Origin: Rhodanobacter sp.
GTDB lineage: Bacteria; Pseudomonadota; Gammaproteobacteria; Xanthomonadales; Rhodanobacteraceae
Reading direction: 5' to 3'
Assembly: GCA_040371205.1 (NCBI GenBank)
Contig: AP031382.1
Location: 3,283,562-3,347,561 of the forward strand
DNA: 64,000 nt
Shown here one piece after another: positions 45,430 through 53,513 of the stretch; the first letter of the stretch is position 1; every line of letters starts with the position of its first letter. The position numbers and the translations under genes are program-made. The notes beneath the pieces are model-generated. The model was given only the letters and a program-made list of their open reading frames with translations. It did no database searches and was not told where the DNA came from.

Positions 45430-45813
45430 ATGAGTCCTAGAGCCTCCGCACCCCGTCATTTCGGGCAACGCCTCCAGCAAGCCCTTGATCGCACGGCGAT
45501 TCCTCCGGGCCGCCAACGCACCACCGCGCTGGCCAACCATTACGCCATCGCCCGCGAAACCGCACGCCTGTGGCTGGCAGGAAAGGCCATGCCCGACGTC
45601 CGCCGCCTGGTCGAAATCGCCGACGACTGCCGCGTCAGCTTGGATTGGCTTGCCACCGGCCGCGGCCCGATGGTGGCGCCGCCCGGAGTGGGCGAGCAGG
45701 CACATAGCTACGACGTGCTGAGCGCCGACGAAAAGGCCTTGCTGCAAGCCGCGCGCAAGCTCTCGCCGCGACGCCGCCAGGGCCTGCTGGCACTGCTCGA
45801 CATCCACGACTGA
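45430..45813 (+). CDS. Small helix-turn-helix (Cro/CI-like) protein
   Basis: The 127-residue protein has a DNA-binding segment (FGQRLQQALDRTAIP, then TTALANHYAIARETARLWLA, about residues 10-50) followed by MPDVRRLVEIADDCRVSLDWLATGRGP, the usual end of XRE/CI-type domains in proteins related to phage repressors. The C-terminal 40 residues are helical (EKALLQAARKLSPRRRQGLLALL) with no peptidase domain. It may repress the divergent ORF at 45064. No phage genes are nearby. The start was moved from an in-frame ATG at 45388 to 45430 because that is where similarity begins. Confidence 0.7.
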   Translation: MSPRASAPRHFGQRLQQALDRTAIPPGRQRTTALANHYAIARETARLWLAGKAMPDVRRLVEIADDCRVSLDWLATGRGPMVAPPGVGEQAHSYDVLSADEKALLQAARKLSPRRRQGLLALLDIHD

Positions 45814-45855
45814 CAGCTTACGCACACCGGCGACACATCTGGCATTCGGACGCAT

Positions 45856-45873
45856 AGCCGTCCAAACGTCCAT
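45856..45873. promoter_or_regulatory. Upstream box of the leu-ilv promoter
   Basis: AGCCGTCCAAACGTCCAT matches the right half of the thr operon palindrome (GTCCA-N-ACGTCC, then a base and AT). Its last ACGTCC ends 38 bases before the -35; the thr copy ends 36 bases before. The left half of the palindrome is not kept here. Confidence 0.6.
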
Positions 45874-45909
45874 ATCGGCGGCTTAGAAGCTCTTTTCATG
45901 AAAAAGCGG

Positions 45910-45939
45910 TTGACAGGCTGCGCAAGCATGCCTTAGGGT
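45910..45939 (+). promoter_or_regulatory. leu-ilv operon promoter
   Basis: TTGACA (45910-45915), an 18-base spacer and TAGGGT (45934-45939), preceded by five A residues. The leader ATG begins exactly eight bases after the -10, the same spacing as in the thr operon. Confidence 0.78.
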
Positions 45940-45946
45940 CGAACCC

Positions 45947-46084
45947 ATGTCGCACCGCAACAGCCACCGCCGCACTGCCGCGCTGAACCGTCCACCGACG
46001 GTCGCCGGCCTGCTGCGGCTTCGCGGCAACCTCCTTCTTGCCCTTGTACTCGTACTCCTTATTACCAACGGAGGTGCGGGCTGA
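45947..46084 (+). CDS. leuL: Leucine/branched-chain operon leader peptide
   Basis: The 45-codon peptide has the control run NLLLALVLVLLI (residues 28-39): seven Leu, two Val and one Ile, the products of the operon. Leu codons in the run are mostly CTC and CTT rather than the CTG that dominates the genome, which should sharpen sensing through a rarer tRNA. It ends at TGA 116 bases before leuA. There is no Shine-Dalgarno, and the ATG sits at the predicted transcript start, so translation is probably leaderless. Confidence 0.85.
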   Translation: MSHRNSHRRTAALNRPPTVAGLLRLRGNLLLALVLVLLITNGGAG

Positions 46085-46139
46085 GGGCATGTGTCCAGGT
46101 AGCTAGAAAAACCTGAAAACACCCGAAGAACCCCGCACC
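46029..46139 (+). promoter_or_regulatory. leu attenuator: 1:2 and 2:3 (antiterminator) helices
   Basis: Segment 1, ACCTCC (46029-46034) within the Leu codons, can pair with segment 2, GGAGGT (46070-46075). Segment 2, GGTGCGGG (46073-46080), can instead pair perfectly with segment 3, CCCGCACC (46132-46139). Segment 3 is the 5' arm of the terminator. A ribosome stalled at the Leu run covers segment 1 and frees segment 2 to make the antiterminator; a ribosome at the TGA covers segment 2 and lets the terminator form. Confidence 0.85.
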
Positions 46140-46160
46140 AGAAATGGAGCGGGGTTTTTT
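46131..46160 (+). terminator. leu attenuator terminator (3:4 helix)
   Basis: CCCCGC and GCGGGG form six pairs, followed after an A-A mismatch by CCA with TGG closing a GAAA loop, and then six T residues. It lies 40 bases before leuA. Confidence 0.92.
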
Positions 46161-46200
46161 GTTGCCCCCGGCGCCGCGCCCACACAGCGGAGCGAAGCGA

Positions 46201-47789
46201 TGGAAACCCAGCAAAACGACGCGCAGAGCGAGATCGGCGACGTATCCGCCGAACACGTGCGCATCTTCGACACCACCTTGCGCGACGGCGAGCAGACGCC
46301 CGGCTTCTCGATGGACCGGCGCGCCAAGCTGCGCATGGCGCAGATGCTCGAATCGCTGGGCGTGGACGTGCTCGAAGCGGGTTTCCCGCAGGCTTCGCCG
46401 GACGACTTCGCCGCGGTCGCGCAGATCGCCGGCACGCTCTTCCGCACCACCGCCTGCGCGCTGGCGCGCTGCGTGCCGGGCGACATCGACAGCGCGGGTC
46501 GCGCGCTGGAACGTGCGAAGCGCTCGCGCATCCACGTGTTCCTCTCCACCAGCCCGCTGCACCGCGAGCACAAGCTCAACATGAGCAAGCAGCAGGTGCT
46601 GGACAACGCCGTGGCCGGGGTCGAACGCGCCATGCAACTCGCGCACGAGGTGGAATTCTCCGCCGAGGACGCGATGCGCACCGAGCCGGAGTTCCTGGTC
46701 GAGGTGTTCGATGCCGCCGCCGCCGCGGGCGCCACTACGCTGAACGCGCCGGACACCGTGGGCTACATGACGCCCACGGAAATCGCCGAACGCTTCGCCT
46801 ACCTGATCGCCAACGTCAAGCGCGGCAAGCACGTGGTGTTCTCCAGCCATTGCCACAACGACCTGGGTCTGGGCGTGGCCAACAGCCTGGCCGCCGTGAG
46901 CGCCGGCGCGCGCCAGGTGGAGTGCACCATCAACGGCATCGGCGAACGCGCGGGCAACGCGGCGCTGGAGGAGATCGTGATGGCGATGAAGGTGCGCGGC
47001 GCCTGGTTCGGCACCGACACGCGCATCGACACCCGCAAGCTCTACCCCGCCTCGCGCCTGCTCAGCGAGCTGACCGGACAGAACGTGCAGCGCAACAAGG
47101 CCATCGTGGGCGCCAACGCCTTTGCGCACGAGTCGGGCATCCACCAGCACGGCATGCTCAAGCACCGCGGCACCTACGAAATCATGCGGCCGCAGGACGT
47201 GGGCATCGCCGAAACGAAACTGGTACTGGGCAAGCACTCGGGCCGCGCCGCACTGCGCCAGCGCCTGCAGACGCTGGGCCACGCACCGGACGAGGCCGCG
47301 ATGGACACGATCTTTGCGCGCTTCAAGACGCTGGCCGACAAGAAGCGCGAGATCCACGACGAAGACCTGGAAGCCATCGCGCTGGGCCACGACCCGGAGG
47401 CGCAAGGCCCGTGGCGGCTGGTGCAGCTGAGCACCAGTACGCACCTGGGCGGCAGCGCCTCGGCCTCGGTGAAGCTGCGCCACGACGACGGCCACGAGGC
47501 CGGCGAAGCGGCGATCGGCGACGGCCCGGTGGACGCCGTGCTGCGCGCCATCGAACGCGCCACCCACAGCACGCTGGACCTCACCGAATTCCAGGTGCGC
47601 GCGGTGAGCGCTGGCGGCGACGCGCAGGGCCACGCCAGCCTCACCGCGCGCCACGCGGAGCGCGAATGGCGCGGCCACGGCATGAGCACCGACATCGTCG
47701 AAGCCACCGCGCAGGCCGCACTGGCCATCGTCAACCGCATCGAAAGGCAGTCGCCCGTTCCGGCGCCTGCCGTCGTCGCCCACCTGTAA
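46201..47789 (+). CDS. leuA: 2-isopropylmalate synthase
   Basis: The 529-residue enzyme condenses acetyl-CoA with 2-oxoisovalerate, the first step to leucine. The catalytic TIM barrel begins [34 protein letters not shown] and the metal-binding His pair follow, then [16 protein letters not shown]. The C-terminal LeuA allosteric domain (about 395-515) should bind leucine for feedback inhibition. It is the first structural gene after the attenuator; the ATG has GGAGCG eight bases upstream. Confidence 0.96.
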
Positions 47790-47804
47790 GCACGGGAAAC
47801 CTTC

Positions 47805-48740
47805 ATGAGCAACACCGCCTTCCTCTGGCACAACGGACGCATCAAGCCCTGGGCCGAAGCCAACGTCCACGTCAGCACGCACGCGCTGCATTACGGCTCC
47901 TCGGTGTTCGAGGGCGAACGCGTGTACGCCACGCCGAACGGCCCGGCCTACTTCCGCCTGGCCGACCACACGCGCCGCCTGTTCGAGTCGGCCAAGGTGT
48001 ACGAGATCGACATCGGCTACAGCGAGGCCGAGATCGACGCCGCCTGCCACGAAGTGATCCGCGCCAACGGCATGCAGTCCGCCTACGTGCGGCCCATCGT
48101 GTTCCGCGGCGCCGGCGGCCTGGGCGTGCTGCCGAAGGACGGCGCGCCGGTGGAGGTGGCGATCATGGCGATGGCCTGGGGCGCCTACCTCGGCGATGCC
48201 GCCGAGCGCGGCGCGGACGTGTGTGTGTCCTCGTGGAACCGCCCCGCGCCGAACACCATCCCGAGCTGGGCCAAGGCCGGCGGCAACTACCTCAGCAGCC
48301 AGCTGATCGGGCTGGAAGCGCGCCGCGGCGGCTACGACGAGGGCATCGCACTGGGCCACAACGGCCTGCTCAGCGAAGGCGCCGGCGAGAACCTTTTCCT
48401 GGTCAAGCGCGGCAAGCTGGTCACGCCGCCGTCCAGCGCCGGCATCCTCGCCGGCATCACCCGCGACAGCGTGCTCACCCTGGCCGCCGAACTGGGCATC
48501 GATGCGGAAGAACGCGAACTGCCGCGCGAGGCGCTGTACACCGCCGACGAGATGTTCATGACCGGCACCGCCGCCGAGATCACGCCGGTGCGTTCGGTGG
48601 ATCGCAAGCCGGTCGGCAACGGCCAGCCCGGCCCGGTGACGCGCGCGCTGCGCGAGGCGTTCTTCGGTCTGTTCGACGGCCGCACCCACGACAAGTGGGG
48701 CTGGCTGGAAGTGGTGGAAAAGCAGGAGGCCGCGGCATGA
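47805..48740 (+). CDS. ilvE: Branched-chain amino acid aminotransferase
   Basis: The 311-residue class IV PLP enzyme carries out the last step to leucine, isoleucine and valine. It aligns with E. coli IlvE over most of its length: [32 protein letters not shown] with the PLP lysine, [26 protein letters not shown] and the end DKWGWLEVV. leuC starts within its last codon (ATGA overlap). Confidence 0.95.
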   Translation: MSNTAFLWHNGRIKPWAEANVHVSTHALHYGSSVFEGERVYATPNGPAYFRLADHTRRLFESAKVYEIDIGYSEAEIDAACHEVIRANGMQSAYVRPIVFRGAGGLGVLPKDGAPVEVAIMAMAWGAYLGDAAERGADVCVSSWNRPAPNTIPSWAKAGGNYLSSQLIGLEARRGGYDEGIALGHNGLLSEGAGENLFLVKRGKLVTPPSSAGILAGITRDSVLTLAAELGIDAEERELPREALYTADEMFMTGTAAEITPVRSVDRKPVGNGQPGPVTRALREAFFGLFDGRTHDKWGWLEVVEKQEAAA

Positions 48741-50152
48741 GTGCAAAGACTCTCTTCGAAAAAATCTGGTACGCCCACGTGGTCGCGCCCGAGACCGCCG
48801 ACACCCCGGCGATCCTCTATGTCGACCTGCACCTGGTGCACGAGGTCACCTCGCCGCAGGCCTTCGACGAGCTGCGCTCGCGCGGCCTCAAGCTGCGCCG
48901 CACCGACCGCACGCTGGCCACGCTGGATCATTCCACGCCCACCCTGCCTGCCGGCGCGGACGGCGAGCGCCCCTACGCGAATGCCGAGGCCAAGGCGCAG
49001 GTCGCGCAACTGGAAACCAACTGCCGCGAGTTCGGCGTGGAGCTGCACGGCTGGGACAGCGCCGAGCGCGGCATCGTGCACGTGATCGGCCCCGAGCTGG
49101 GCGCCACCCAGCCGGGCAACACCATCGTGTGCGGCGACAGCCACACCTCCACGCACGGCGCGTTCGGTGCACTGGCCTTCGGCATCGGCACCACCGAGGT
49201 CGGCCACGTGATGGCCACGCAGTGCCTGCTGCAGCGCAAGCCGAAGACGCTGGCGATCCACGTCGACGGCGCACTGCCCAAGGGCGTGGGCGCGAAGGAT
49301 CTGATCCTGCACATCATCGGCACCATCGGCGTGGACGGCGGCACTGGCCACGTCATCGAATACCGCGGCGCGGCCATCGAGAAGCTCACGATGGAAGAGC
49401 GCATGACCGTGTGCAACATGTCGATCGAGGCCGGCGCGCGCGCGGGCCTGATCGCACCGGACGAAACCACCTTCGCGTGGCTGAAGGGCCGCCCGCGCGT
49501 GCCGCAGGGCGAGGCGTGGGAGCGCGCGGTGGCGCACTGGCGCACGCTGAAGACCGACGACGGCGCGCAATACGACCGCGAAGTGCGCATCGACGCCGGC
49601 GCGATCACGCCCACCGTCACCTACGGCACCCACCCCGGCATGGCCATCGCGATGGACGCGCCGGTGCCCGCCGCGCGCAATGCGGTGGAGCAGCGCGCGC
49701 TGGACTACATGCAGAGCCGCGCCGGCCAGCCCATGCAGGGTTCCAAGGTCGACGTGGTGTTCGTCGGCAGCTGCACCAACTCGCGGCTGTCCGACCTGCG
49801 CGAAGCGGCCGGCGTGCTGCGCGGCCGACGCGTCGCCGACGGCGTGCGCATGCTGGTGGTGCCGGGCTCCGAAGCCGTGCGTCGCGATGCCGAGGCGGAA
49901 GGCCTGCACGAGGTGTTCCGCGCCGCCGGCGCCGAGTGGCGCATCCCCGGCTGCTCGATGTGCATCGCGATGAACGGCGACCTGGCGCAACCGGGCCAAC
50001 TGGTCGTCTCCACCTCCAACCGCAATTTCGAAGGCCGCCAGGGCAAGGGCGCGCGCACCGTGCTGGCCAGCCCCGCCACCGCCGCGGCCTCCGCCGTGGC
50101 CGGCACGATTGCCGATCCGCGCGACTACATGAACCAGGAGCAGGCCGCATGA
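48737..50152 (+). CDS. leuC: 3-isopropylmalate dehydratase large subunit
   Basis: The 471-residue aconitase-family subunit isomerises 2- to 3-isopropylmalate together with LeuD. The 4Fe-4S ligands are in GSCTNSR and [11 protein letters not shown]; the substrate-site [12 protein letters not shown] is also intact. Overlapping ATGA junctions at both ends couple it to ilvE and leuD. Confidence 0.96.
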   Translation: MSAKTLFEKIWYAHVVAPETADTPAILYVDLHLVHEVTSPQAFDELRSRGLKLRRTDRTLATLDHSTPTLPAGADGERPYANAEAKAQVAQLETNCREFGVELHGWDSAERGIVHVIGPELGATQPGNTIVCGDSHTSTHGAFGALAFGIGTTEVGHVMATQCLLQRKPKTLAIHVDGALPKGVGAKDLILHIIGTIGVDGGTGHVIEYRGAAIEKLTMEERMTVCNMSIEAGARAGLIAPDETTFAWLKGRPRVPQGEAWERAVAHWRTLKTDDGAQYDREVRIDAGAITPTVTYGTHPGMAIAMDAPVPAARNAVEQRALDYMQSRAGQPMQGSKVDVVFVGSCTNSRLSDLREAAGVLRGRRVADGVRMLVVPGSEAVRRDAEAEGLHEVFRAAGAEWRIPGCSMCIAMNGDLAQPGQLVVSTSNRNFEGRQGKGARTVLASPATAAASAVAGTIADPRDYMNQEQAA

Positions 50153-50730
50153 AGCCCGTCACCCGCATCCACTCGCGTACCGCCGTGCTGGCGGACGAGA
50201 ACATCGACACCGACCGCATCATCCCCGCGCGCTTCCTCACCACCACCACGCGCGCCGGCCTGGGCAAGCTGTGCTTCAACGACTGGCGCTACCTGCCGGA
50301 CGGCGGCGACAACCCCGACTTCCCGCTCAACAAGCCGGAGGCGCAGGGCTGCGCCATCGTGGTCGCCGGGCGCAACTTCGGCTGCGGTTCCTCGCGCGAG
50401 CACGCGCCGTGGGCGCTGCTGGACTACGGCATCCAGGCGGTGCTGTGCAGCGAGATCGCGGACATCTTCCGCAACAACGCGCTGAAGAACGGCCTGCTCG
50501 CCATCGTGATCTCGGCCGCCGAACACCAGTGGCTGCTGGCGAATCCCGGCATCGAGCTGAGCATCGACGTGCAGGGCCAGACCATCGCGCTGCCCGACGG
50601 CGGCCACATCACCTTCGCGCTGGAGCCGTTCGCGCGCCATTGCCTGCTCAACGGCGTGGACCAGCTGGGCTACCTGCTGCAGAACGTGAAGTTGATCGCC
50701 CACTACGAACAACAGGAGAAGGCTGCATGA
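50149..50730 (+). CDS. leuD: 3-isopropylmalate dehydratase small subunit
   Basis: The 193-residue swivel-domain partner of LeuC has [14 protein letters not shown] near the start, [20 protein letters not shown] at the substrate site and the [15 protein letters not shown] helix. It is of bacterial LeuD length. Coupled to leuC and leuB by ATGA overlaps. Confidence 0.96.
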   Translation: MKPVTRIHSRTAVLADENIDTDRIIPARFLTTTTRAGLGKLCFNDWRYLPDGGDNPDFPLNKPEAQGCAIVVAGRNFGCGSSREHAPWALLDYGIQAVLCSEIADIFRNNALKNGLLAIVISAAEHQWLLANPGIELSIDVQGQTIALPDGGHITFALEPFARHCLLNGVDQLGYLLQNVKLIAHYEQQEKAA

Positions 50731-51860
50731 AGGCACGCATCGTCACCCTGCCCGGCGACGGCGTCGGCCCCGAGGTCACCGCCGCGGCGGTCGCCGTGCT
50801 GGAAGCCGTGGCCACGCACTTCGAGCACGCGTTCGCGTTCGAGGAACAGCTGATCGGCGGCGCCGCCATCGACGCTACCGGCGAACCGCTGCCTGCCGCT
50901 GCGCTGCAGGCCTGCCAGTCCGCCGACGCGGTGCTGCTGGGCGCGGTGGGCGGCCCGAAGTGGTCGGACCCGAACGCGCCGGTGCGCCCCGAACAAGGCT
51001 TGCTGGCCCTGCGCGCGGCGCTGGGCGTGTACGCCAACCTGCGCCCGCTCACCGTGCATCCCGCATTGGCCGACCTGTCGCCGCTGAAGAACGAGAAGCT
51101 CAAGAACGTGGACGTGCTGTTCGTGCGCGAGCTGACCGGCGGCGCGTACTTCGGCGCGAAGACCAAGGGCGCCGACTACGCCACCGACGAATGCAAGTAC
51201 ACCGAGGCCGAGATCGAGCGCGTCACGCGCCGCGCCTTCGAACTGGCGCGCGCGCGCCGCAGGCACGTCACCTCGGTGGACAAGGCCAACGTGCTGGAGA
51301 CCTCGCGGCTGTGGCGCCGCACCGTCACCCGCGTCGCCGCCGAATACCCCGATGTGACGCTGGAGCACCAGCTGGTCGACTCGATGGCCATGCTGCTGCT
51401 GACGCGTCCCGGCAGCTACGACGTGGTGGTCACCGAGAACCTGTTCGGCGACATCCTCACCGACGAGGCCGCCGCGCTGGCCGGTTCGCTGGGCCTGCTG
51501 CCGTCGGCCTCGCTGGGCGAAGGCCCTTCGACTCCGGCTGCGCCTACGCTCAGGACAGGCGCGGTGGGCTTGTACGAACCCATCCACGGCTCCGCGCCCG
51601 ACATCGCCGGCCAGGGCGTGGCCAATCCGGTCGGCACCATCCTCTCCACCGCGCTGCTGCTGCGCCATTCGCTGCAGCTGGAAGCGGAGGCGCAGGCGGT
51701 GGAGGCCGCGGTCGACCACGTACTGCAGCACGGCCCGCGCAGCCGCGACCTCGGCGGCAGCGCGGGCACTGCCGAAGTACGCGACGCCGTGCTCGCGGCG
51801 CTGGCCGACCACGCCGCCACCCACCGCGACTATTTCAGCGGATCGCGCGCATGCGGTTGA
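50727..51860 (+). CDS. leuB: 3-isopropylmalate dehydrogenase with a short internal insertion
   Basis: The 377-residue enzyme oxidises and decarboxylates 3-isopropylmalate to 2-oxoisocaproate. [47 protein letters not shown] and [17 protein letters not shown] are all present. Between SASLGEG and GLYEP relatives have one to three residues; here about 12 extra residues (267-278, [12 protein letters not shown]) are encoded by 51524-51559, which looks like an inserted dispersed repeat. The loop lies just before the cofactor-binding strand and is at the surface in known structures, so activity may be kept. The frame is intact. Confidence 0.94.
   Translation: MKARIVTLPGDGVGPEVTAAAVAVLEAVATHFEHAFAFEEQLIGGAAIDATGEPLPAAALQACQSADAVLLGAVGGPKWSDPNAPVRPEQGLLALRAALGVYANLRPLTVHPALADLSPLKNEKLKNVDVLFVRELTGGAYFGAKTKGADYATDECKYTEAEIERVTRRAFELARARRRHVTSVDKANVLETSRLWRRTVTRVAAEYPDVTLEHQLVDSMAMLLLTRPGSYDVVVTENLFGDILTDEAAALAGSLGLLPSASLGEGPSTPAAPTLRTGAVGLYEPIHGSAPDIAGQGVANPVGTILSTALLLRHSLQLEAEAQAVEAAVDHVLQHGPRSRDLGGSAGTAEVRDAVLAALADHAATHRDYFSGSRACG
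51524..51559. repeat. Short dispersed repeat inside leuB
   Basis: The 36 bases from CCCTTCGACTCC to CTCAGGACAGG resemble a repeat of the type CCCTTCGACTCC...CTCAGG that is usually intergenic in high-GC Gram-negative genomes. It has 12 whole codons, so the leuB frame is kept. Confidence 0.6.
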
Positions 51861-51885
51861 ACCTGCGCGCCACCGTTTCCCTTGC

Positions 51886-51989
51886 CCTCCCCTGTGCGCC
51901 GCACCCGGCGCCCTCGGCGACGCATGCCCACTCCCCGGCCATGTCCCGTCGCCACCCCCGATCCCGCGCCGCTGCGCGCACAGGGGAGG
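51886..51989. promoter_or_regulatory. Long stem-loop in the leuB-ilvC gap
   Basis: A perfect 14-bp inverted repeat, CCTCCCCTGTGCGC (51886-51899) and GCGCACAGGGGAGG (51976-51989), encloses a second pair GGCGACG (51916-51922) and CGTCGCC (51947-51953). It fills the only sizeable gap of the first half of the operon (193 bases). It may be a processing or stability element or part of a second control point before ilvC. No T-tract follows. A 38-codon frame (51941-52057) crosses it but is not leader-like in composition. Confidence 0.5.
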
Positions 51990-52053
51990 CAACCGCCAAT
52001 CGCTTCGCTCCAACCACACACGCACGCATCGCCATCAACGAAGGAGTCAACGC

Positions 52054-53070
52054 ATGAGCACCACCTCGACCCACGACACGCTGGCCAAGGCCCGCATCGC
52101 CGTCCTCGGCTACGGCAGCCAGGGCCGCGCCCACGCCCTCAACCTGCGCGATTCCGGCCTCGACGTCGTGGTCGGCGTGCGCAAGGGCGGCCCCTCGTGG
52201 CAGAAGGCCAGCGCCGAAGGCTTCAACGTCGCCGAACCGGGCGAGGCGGTGAAGGGCGCCGACCTGGTCGCCGTGCTGACGCCCGACATGGTGCAGGCCG
52301 ACCTGTACACGCAGAGCATCGAGCCGAACATCAAGCCCGGCGCCGCGCTGCTGTTCGCGCACGGCTTCAACGTGCACTTCAAGCGCATCGAGCCGCGCAA
52401 GGACATCGACGTGATCCTGGTCGCGCCCAAGGGCCCCGGGGCGCTGGTGCGCACCGAGTACGAGCGCGGCCGCGGCGTGCCCTGCATCTGGGCGGTGTAC
52501 CAGGACGTGTCGGGCCAGGCCGAGGCGAAGGCGCACGCCTATGCCGACGGCATCGGCGGCGGCCGCGCCATGCTGATCAAGACCGACTTCAAGGAAGAGA
52601 CCGAGACCGACCTGTTCGGCGAGCAGGCCGTGCTGTGCGGCGGCGCCTCGTCGCTGGTGCAGGCCGGCTTCGAGACCCTGGTGGAAGCCGGCTACCAGCC
52701 GGAAATCGCCTACTACGAAGTGCTGCACGAACTGAAGCTGATCGTCGACCTGTTCTACGAGGGCGGCATCACCAAGATGCTGGAGTTCGTCTCCGAGACC
52801 GCGCAGTACGGCGACTACGTCAGCGGCCCGCGCGTGATCGACGCCGGCGTGAAGCAACGCATGCAGGGCGTGCTGAAGGACATCCAGGACGGCACCTTCG
52901 CGCGCAACTGGATCGCCGAGTACGAAGCCGGCCTGCCGAACTACAAGAAGTTCAAGCAGGCCGACCTCGACCACCCGGTCGAGCAGGTGGGCCACAAGCT
53001 GCGCGCGCGCATGCCGTGGCTGCAGCCCAACGCCGCCAAGCCGGCCGAGCCGCTGAAGAAGGCCGGCTGA
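52054..53070 (+). CDS. ilvC: Ketol-acid reductoisomerase
   Basis: The 338-residue class I (short) enzyme converts acetolactate or acetohydroxybutyrate to the dihydroxy acids of valine and isoleucine synthesis. It has the NADPH loop [19 protein letters not shown], quoted in part, [17 protein letters not shown] and the metal-binding [12 protein letters not shown] and E[10 protein letters not shown] helix. GAAGGAG lies seven bases before the ATG. The single difference from neighbours is the preceding 193-base structured gap. Confidence 0.96.
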   Translation: MSTTSTHDTLAKARIAVLGYGSQGRAHALNLRDSGLDVVVGVRKGGPSWQKASAEGFNVAEPGEAVKGADLVAVLTPDMVQADLYTQSIEPNIKPGAALLFAHGFNVHFKRIEPRKDIDVILVAPKGPGALVRTEYERGRGVPCIWAVYQDVSGQAEAKAHAYADGIGGGRAMLIKTDFKEETETDLFGEQAVLCGGASSLVQAGFETLVEAGYQPEIAYYEVLHELKLIVDLFYEGGITKMLEFVSETAQYGDYVSGPRVIDAGVKQRMQGVLKDIQDGTFARNWIAEYEAGLPNYKKFKQADLDHPVEQVGHKLRARMPWLQPNAAKPAEPLKKAG

Positions 53071-53139
53071 CGCCACCGCGGGCCGTGCGCGATGCGCGGC
53101 CCGTCTTCCACGCAAGAGCCAACGAACACGAGGTCCGCC

Positions 53140-53481
53140 ATGAAACGCTTTCACATTGCCCTGGCCGTCGCCGACCTGGACGCCTCCATCGCCGACTACA
53201 GCAAGCGCCTCGGCCAGCCGCCGCAGGCCCTGGTGTACGGCATCTACGCGATGTGGCGCACCGACAACCTCAACTTCTCGATCCGCCAGCAGCCGGAGAA
53301 CGCCGGCCGGATCTGCCAGCTCGGTTTCGAGGACGACAGCGCGCCGGGCTTCAGCAGCAGCACCGACGTGAACGGCATCGCGTGGGAACGCTTCTCCACG
53401 CTGGAGCAGGACCTGCAGATCATCGCCACCTTCGGCGTGCCGGTGCATCCCGCCGTCGAGCGCGACCTGATCCGCAACTGA
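53140..53481 (+). CDS. VOC superfamily (glyoxalase-like) small protein within the ilv operon
   Basis: The 113-residue protein begins KRFHIALAVADLDASIADYS, a single beta-alpha-beta-beta-beta module plus the start of a second, as in glyoxalase/bleomycin-resistance-like proteins. A His in the first strand could be a metal ligand; the other ligands are not obvious. It is in the 443-base interval between ilvC and ilvG on the same strand and must be cotranscribed. It has no known role in branched-chain synthesis; handling of a reactive dicarbonyl side product is conceivable but unproven. Confidence 0.75.
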   Translation: MKRFHIALAVADLDASIADYSKRLGQPPQALVYGIYAMWRTDNLNFSIRQQPENAGRICQLGFEDDSAPGFSSSTDVNGIAWERFSTLEQDLQIIATFGVPVHPAVERDLIRN

Positions 53482-53513
53482 CGCCTGCCCCTCTACGCCA
53501 ACGGAAACCCATC

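Noticed and set aside
46062-48746. Open minus-strand frame of 894 codons opposite leuA and ilvE
   Set aside because: Shadow of clear pathway genes; no domain, and it would run through the attenuator terminator.
51941-52057. 38-codon ORF ending in an ATGA overlap with ilvC, starting MSRRHPRSR
   Set aside because: It begins somewhat like the leu leader (MSHRNSHRR), but there is no promoter in front and no run of Leu, Val or Ile codons; probably chance.
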